DNA from: JBATTK01 sp049670505
GTDB lineage: Bacteria; Bacteroidota; Bacteroidia; Flavobacteriales; Flavobacteriaceae
Assembly (NCBI GenBank): GCA_049670505.1
Contig: JBATTK010000082.1
Location: forward strand, 1 to 19,397
Direction: 5' to 3'
DNA: 19,397 nt
Shown in pieces: positions 15,480-19,397 of this stretch. A program made the translations under genes and the position numbers. The notes under the pieces were generated by a model. It saw only the letters and a program-made list of their open reading frames with translations, did no database searches and was not told the DNA's origin. Positions within the stretch are counted from its first letter, which is position 1. Every line of letters starts with the position of its first letter.

Positions 15480-15493
15480 CCCTTGGGTAAAAA

Positions 15494-17701
15494 ATGACCA
15501 TGGGTATAATTTCTAAAAAAACACTTCAGGACCTTGAATTTCCAACTGTTCTAGATCAATTGGTATTGCGATGTAATACCGACTTGGGTAAGGAACGGGC
15601 ATTGTCCATTACACCCATGGATAACAAGGATGCCATCCTATACAGTTTAGGACAGACCGCGGAGTACCTGTCCTCCTTTGAAAATGGGAATAGGATTCCC
15701 AATCATGGTTTTGATACGATAAATTCGGAGCTCAAACTTTTGAAAATAGAAAATACCACTTTGGAAATAGGTGGTTTTAAAAGAATTGGGGACGTCTGTA
15801 AAACAGTAAGCATCCATAAAATATTCTTTAAAAAATTTAAGGACTATTATCCCTTGCTCTTTACGGTAACGGAAAAAATTGAACAGCATCCCGAAATTCC
15901 CAAGCATATATATCAGGTCATCGATAAGTTCGGCGAAATAAAGGACAGTGCCTCCCCTAACCTACAAGCCATAAGACAGCGGATCAATGTAGTAAAGGGA
16001 AGCATCAATAAAAGCTTCGCTACTGCCCTACAAAAGTATCAGGGGGCCGATTTTTTGGATGAGATCCGCGAATCCGTTGTAGATAATCGTCGCGTACTCG
16101 CCATAAAGGCCATGTATCGAAAAAAAGTAAAAGGTTCCGTTATGGGAGCTTCCAAAACAGGAAGTATTGTATATATAGAACCGGAGGTTACCTTAAAATA
16201 TAGTAGGGAACTCAATAATCTGGAATTTGAGGAAAAGGAGGAAATTCAAAAGATATTGAACGAACTTACCAACCACATAAGGCCGTATGCCCTGCTTTTA
16301 AGCGAGTATCAGGAGTTTTTGGCGCATATAGATATTACTGCGGCCAAGGCTAAATACGCCTCGGAGACGAATGCCCTGATGCCTGCCGTTAATGATAAAA
16401 GGGAAATGCACCTTCGGGACGCCTACCACCCCCTACTTTATCTTTCCAATAAAAGAAATAAGGAAAAGACCTATCCGCAGACTATTTCCCTACATCCCGA
16501 AAACAGGATTATTGTTATTTCGGGTCCTAATGCCGGGGGAAAGAGTATTACCTTAAAAACTATAGGGCTGTTACAACTCATGCTGCAAAGTGGTCTTTTG
16601 ATTCCCGTTCATGAACGCAGTACCGTTTGTCTCTTCGCTAAAATTTTGACGGATATCGGGGACAATCAATCCATTGAAAACCATTTGAGCACCTACAGTT
16701 ACCGACTAAAGAACATGAACAGTTTTCTACGCAAGTGTAATGAAAATACACTGTTCCTCATAGATGAGTTCGGTACCGGAAGTGATCCGGAACTTGGGGG
16801 AGCACTTGCCGAAGCTTTTCTTGAAGTTTTTTATGAACGAGGTGCGTATGGTGTCATTACCACTCATTATGCAAACCTTAAGTTATTGGCCAACGAGCTG
16901 CCCAACGTTACCAATGCGAACATGCTTTTTGATGGTAAAACCTTGGAGCCTACATTTCAATTGGTATTAGGACAAGCGGGGAGTTCCTTTACCTTTGAAG
17001 TGGCACAAAAGAATGGCATTCCCTACAGTTTGATCAATAAGGCCAAGAAAAAAATAGAACGGGGCAAGGTACGGTTTGATGCCACCATTGCCAAACTTCA
17101 AAAAGAGCGCAGTAAAATGGCGCAAACGGGGAGCCGACTCCAAGAGGAAGAGACCAAAGCCCGTGGGGAGGCCAAACGTTTGGAGGAACTCAATTCCAAA
17201 GTAAAATCTAAATTGGAGAATTATCAAGAGCTGTATGACCATAACCAACGTATGATTTATTTGGGAAACAAAGTAAACACTGCTGCCGAACGTTATTTTC
17301 AGGATAATAAGAAACGGCCGTTGGTATCTGAACTCCTACGTATCGTAGAGACCGAGAACAGCAAACGCAAAAAGAAATCGGCTACCGAAGTCAAGGCACA
17401 ACGCCAAAAGAAAGCAGCCGTAGAGCAAGAAGTTGTCCAGAAAGTAAAGGTAATTCGGGAACAAAAAAAAGAGGAAAAAAAGAAAGAGGTTATAAAAGCA
17501 CAAAACAAGCCCCGTCCTGTTTTTAAGATTGGAGATCGCGTGCGATTATTCGATGGAAAGGCCGTGGGAAGTATAGATAGCCTGGAAAAAAACAAAGCTG
17601 TAGTGAACTACGGTATTTTTACGACTAATGTAAGTGTAGATCAGTTGGAACTTGTAAGTTCATCCCCGAACCCCCACAAGGGGAAGGGAACTAAAAAATA
17701 A
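15494..17701 (+). CDS. MutS2-family DNA-binding ATPase lacking the Smr nuclease domain
   Basis: A 735-residue homodimeric ABC-type ATPase related to mismatch repair MutS but without the mismatch-recognition domains. The core helical and clamp region spans about 1-330. ATPase motifs follow: Walker A GPNAGGKS (344-351), signature STYSYRLKNM (399-408), Walker B TLFLIDEFGTG (419-429) and the switch TTHY (456-459). A long basic/acidic coiled coil runs from about 515 to 665, then a KOW-like beta segment (KIGDRVRLFDGKAVGSI) to the end. B. subtilis MutS2 is about 785 residues and ends in an Smr endonuclease domain; none is present here. A role in recombination control or collided-ribosome splitting is known for relatives. 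The start may be 15494 or the ATG at 15500. A promoter box precedes it. Confidence 0.92.
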   Translation: MTMGIISKKTLQDLEFPTVLDQLVLRCNTDLGKERALSITPMDNKDAILYSLGQTAEYLSSFENGNRIPNHGFDTINSELKLLKIENTTLEIGGFKRIGDVCKTVSIHKIFFKKFKDYYPLLFTVTEKIEQHPEIPKHIYQVIDKFGEIKDSASPNLQAIRQRINVVKGSINKSFATALQKYQGADFLDEIRESVVDNRRVLAIKAMYRKKVKGSVMGASKTGSIVYIEPEVTLKYSRELNNLEFEEKEEIQKILNELTNHIRPYALLLSEYQEFLAHIDITAAKAKYASETNALMPAVNDKREMHLRDAYHPLLYLSNKRNKEKTYPQTISLHPENRIIVISGPNAGGKSITLKTIGLLQLMLQSGLLIPVHERSTVCLFAKILTDIGDNQSIENHLSTYSYRLKNMNSFLRKCNENTLFLIDEFGTGSDPELGGALAEAFLEVFYERGAYGVITTHYANLKLLANELPNVTNANMLFDGKTLEPTFQLVLGQAGSSFTFEVAQKNGIPYSLINKAKKKIERGKVRFDATIAKLQKERSKMAQTGSRLQEEETKARGEAKRLEELNSKVKSKLENYQELYDHNQRMIYLGNKVNTAAERYFQDNKKRPLVSELLRIVETENSKRKKKSATEVKAQRQKKAAVEQEVVQKVKVIREQKKEEKKKEVIKAQNKPRPVFKIGDRVRLFDGKAVGSIDSLEKNKAVVNYGIFTTNVSVDQLELVSSSPNPHKGKGTKK

Positions 17702-17717
17702 ATGTTGTTTTCCCCTT
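17678..17717. repeat. Inverted repeat straddling the mutS2 stop codon
   Basis: AAGGGGAA (17678-17685) and TTCCCCTT (17710-17717) are perfect 8-bp arms around a 24-nt loop that contains the stop codon. A smaller CCCC/GGGG hairpin overlaps it inside the coding end. No T-run follows, so it is not a standard terminator; an mRNA 3' structure or processing site between mutS2 and the next gene is possible. Confidence 0.4.
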
Positions 17718-17747
17718 ACTAAGAAGGGAGAGTAAAGGTTGTATAGA

Positions 17748-18161
17748 ATGGATAATAGGGAATCTTATAAAATTATTCTTTTCGATGGCGTCTGTAATCT
17801 GTGTAACGGAGCCATAACATTTATTATAAAACGGGACAAAAAAGATGTCTTCCGCTATGCGGCCTTACAAAGTGAAATAGGCGAGCAACTTGTAAAGGAG
17901 CGAAATATAGATACGACAAAGGTAGATTCTTTTATTCTTATAGAGCCCGGTGTAGCCTATTATACCAAATCTACCGCTGCGTTAAAGATCGGGCAAACTT
18001 TTGGTGGTGCCTGGAAGCTTTTAGCGGCCTTTGAATGGGTACCGCGTGTTATTCGCGACTGGTGTTACGACATCGTTGCCAAAAACCGCTACAGATGGTT
18101 TGGCAGAAAGGATGCCTGTATGATTCCTACACCCGAGTTAAGGGCCAAGTTTTTGGGCTGA
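17748..18161 (+). CDS. DCC-family thiol-disulfide oxidoreductase-like protein (DUF393)
   Basis: A 137-residue protein with the family-defining N-terminal motif FDGVCNLCN, a D-x-x-C-x-x-C pair at Cys16 and Cys19, then ITFIIKRD and FRYAALQSEIG, which are conserved in this family. YYTKSTAALKIG in the middle and NRYRWFGRKDACMIPT at the end (with a third cysteine) also fit. The family is predicted to have a thioredoxin-like fold; a proven redox substrate is lacking. No signal peptide is seen. The frame opens at TTG 17739, but the ATG at 17748 is the natural start, with a purine-rich AGTAAAGG upstream. It lies 46 nt after mutS2 and may be co-transcribed with it. Confidence 0.88.
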   Translation: MDNRESYKIILFDGVCNLCNGAITFIIKRDKKDVFRYAALQSEIGEQLVKERNIDTTKVDSFILIEPGVAYYTKSTAALKIGQTFGGAWKLLAAFEWVPRVIRDWCYDIVAKNRYRWFGRKDACMIPTPELRAKFLG

Positions 18162-18582
18162 CTTTTCCATAGTTACATTTTACGTATCGGCAAATATCTA
18201 TCTTAAAATACGATATCCAAGACATAAAACGGTGTCCTTATAATTACGCCATACATTTTTAAAAATTAACAATTTTGTTATTGATATGGTATGAATTTTG
18301 ATGTTGTTTTAATGTATTTACATTAAAAATGCACCGATAGGTTTATACGATTACAATAGCAGGTTATGTTACTACCAACAGCTAATATGTGATGTGTCTT
18401 CAACAGGCTATATGCCAAACTTAGAGGTTTTTTGCACTAAGCCTATTCGCTTTCCACGTCCATGTGGGTATGGAGTTCAATTTTCTATGTAAGTATCGCA
18501 TTTTTAACGAATTGTTATTTAACACTATGATAACTAAGATACTCCTGTTTAACTCGTAAATTTTTAAATAAAACCATATGCC
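18162..18582. other. 421-nt non-coding leader with dyad and repeat
   Basis: No convincing gene is seen on either strand of this AT-rich gap. It holds a perfect dyad at 18307-18328, a near-consensus -7 box GAATTTTG at 18293-18300, an imperfect 14-nt direct repeat (11 of 14 bases equal) at 18376-18389 and 18401-18414, and a small CCAC/GTGG hairpin at 18454-18467. If transcription starts near the dyad, the leader of the last gene would be about 270 nt, long for this genome. No riboswitch class was recognised. Confidence 0.6.
18307..18328. promoter_or_regulatory. 22-nt dyad, possible operator
   Basis: TTTTAATGTA-TT-TACATTAAAA has perfect 10-bp arms around two bases. It begins 7 nt after a near-consensus -7 box (GAATTTTG, 18293-18300), so a bound regulator would sit on the presumed transcription start. 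It lies 254 nt upstream of the ATG at 18583. As a hairpin it is too AT-rich and short-looped to be a normal terminator. Confidence 0.45.
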
Positions 18583-19397
18583 ATGAAAAAGTTAGCCTTA
18601 TTGATCGGTCTCCTCTTCTCCTTCAGCATTTTTTCACAAGGGAGCGCTTCAAAAAATGATATTATATTCACTACGAACGGTGAACTTATACAAGCCAAAG
18701 TTGTAAAAGTAACGGACGATACCGTAAGCTTTAACTATCCCGGCGAAACGGTGATCAATGAAATGAAATCCGCAGGTCTTGAAAAAATTGTCTTTGCAAG
18801 TGGAAGAACACAGAATTTTAATTCCAAGAAAGCGATTGCATCGTCCTCCTCTCTTTCCCTGGCCGACAACGTTGATACACCGGCCATCCCCAGTGAAGAA
18901 ATTTATGTATTGCCCAGCTATGAAGAGAATACATTGGCCGTTATTCCATTTTCCTATATGCGAAACAATACCTATAATAAGAACCTTTCCAGTGAAGTTA
19001 CCGCCTTTGTCATCAATTTTATGGCCAGTAAAGCCCCCTTGACCACAATTGAAACACAAAGTATGCCCAAGACCATTAAAAAACTTGTGGACAATGGCAT
19101 AAGCCACAAACGCCTCGGCGAAGCATCCGCAGAAGAACTGCGCACCATTGTTGGGACACAATATATCCTTCGTGCATCCATTGAAGAGACTACAGGGGAC
19201 AGTACCGCATCTGTCACCGAGGAGGATAAAAAGGGTACGGAAGTGGTTACACGTATTAACCTTAAACTCTATGACCCCGAAAACAATGTTGAAAAATACG
19301 AGGCTAATTTCTCGGACGGCCAGTTTTTACAAAAGGATAGCAACGGTTATTTGAAAAGGGATGGGAACTGGAAAGCTCCTATGGAATATGTGTTGCA
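18583..19397 (+). CDS. Exported protein with CsgG-like features, C-terminus beyond the window
   Basis: The frame is open from the ATG at 18583 to the right edge (271 codons seen, no stop). Residues 1-19 form a Sec signal peptide (MKKLALLIGLLFSFSIFSQ) without a lipobox cysteine, so it should be periplasmic or surface-associated. Residues 24-70 (IIFTTNGELIQAKVVKV, then GLEKIVFASGR) resemble the short beta-rich segment found at the N-terminus of many Bacteroidetes secreted proteins. From about 110, NTLAVIPFSYM, ASKAPLTTIETQS, an EELRTIVGTQYILRASI stretch and a later RINLKLYDPEN follow the layout of CsgG/LpoB-like domains (strand VIPF, helix, then 'GTQYIL' strand). The CsgG link is tentative; function is unknown. 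A long leader precedes it. Confidence 0.75.
   Translation, partial: MKKLALLIGLLFSFSIFSQGSASKNDIIFTTNGELIQAKVVKVTDDTVSFNYPGETVINEMKSAGLEKIVFASGRTQNFNSKKAIASSSSLSLADNVDTPAIPSEEIYVLPSYEENTLAVIPFSYMRNNTYNKNLSSEVTAFVINFMASKAPLTTIETQSMPKTIKKLVDNGISHKRLGEASAEELRTIVGTQYILRASIEETTGDSTASVTEEDKKGTEVVTRINLKLYDPENNVEKYEANFSDGQFLQKDSNGYLKRDGNWKAPMEYVL

Noticed and set aside
17678..17717. Intrinsic terminator after mutS2
   Set aside because: The inverted repeat has no following T-run and has a 24-nt loop containing the stop codon; kept as a repeat only.
18454..18467. Riboswitch or structured RNA centred on the CCAC/GTGG hairpin
   Set aside because: The stem is 4-5 bp and isolated; I recognise no conserved riboswitch core around it.
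18649..19161. 170-codon open frame on the minus strand
   Set aside because: It lies antisense to the long signal-peptide-bearing frame that starts at 18583; its translation is rich in Cys, Gly and Phe with no recognisable domain, typical of a shadow frame.
1..19397. Mobile element, CRISPR array, tRNA or defence island
   Set aside because: No transposase, integrase, long direct repeats, spaced repeats, cloverleaf-like sequence or known defence genes were seen; the gene content is mainly chromosomal.

Overview
The window looks like chromosomal DNA from a marine-type member of the Flavobacteriaceae (Bacteroidetes). The evidence is low-GC coding sequence, almost no Shine-Dalgarno signals, several good matches to the Bacteroidetes -7 box TAnnTTTG just upstream of genes, and family-typical genes: fused branched-chain 2-oxoacid dehydrogenase E1, a DUF1835 protein, SUI1/YciH, a stand-alone receiver and a YfcC-type carrier. 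I see no rRNA, tRNA, CRISPR array, transposase or phage gene. The genus is not determined.

Layout. (1) 1-2452, minus strand: a compact three-gene unit of FAD-dependent oxidoreductase, SAM methyltransferase and type III polyketide synthase (cut by the window edge). Overlaps of 1 and 14 nt couple the genes. It is probably a small biosynthetic cluster for a methylated, oxidised polyketide (phenolic lipid or pyrone). (2) 2484-3707, minus: two envelope lipoproteins, a lipocalin-like protein and an OmpA-domain glycine-zipper protein, closed by a clear intrinsic terminator. (3) 3809-5785, minus: fused E1 alpha/beta of the branched-chain 2-oxoacid dehydrogenase. (4) 5930-9601, plus: a 2OG-Fe(II) dioxygenase; a small protein resembling the archaeal CTP-dependent riboflavin kinase, next to SUI1/YciH; then a DUF1835 protein coupled to a nucleoside phosphorylase. 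(5) 9685-12584, plus: polyphosphate kinase 1, overlapping by 4 nt a substrate-binding-fold protein that has no export signal. (6) 12606-13775, minus: a degenerate single-domain receiver and uracil-DNA glycosylase. (7) 13863-18161, plus: a YfcC-family carrier, a MutS2-like ATPase lacking the Smr domain, and a DCC-family (DUF393) thiol protein. (8) 18162-18582 is a long non-coding leader with a 22-nt dyad. It precedes an exported protein, running off the window, with CsgG-like features.

Most genes are ordinary housekeeping or accessory genes. The parts most worth a second look are the polyketide synthase trio, the riboflavin-kinase-like protein, the cytosolic binding protein tied to ppk1, the receiver with a broken acid pocket and non-ATG start, and the dyad in the last leader. 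Many start codons were moved from the longest reading frame to an internal ATG, because the longer versions begin with GTG or TTG and run into promoter boxes or neighbouring genes. Family assignments are from recognised motifs only; no database search was run.
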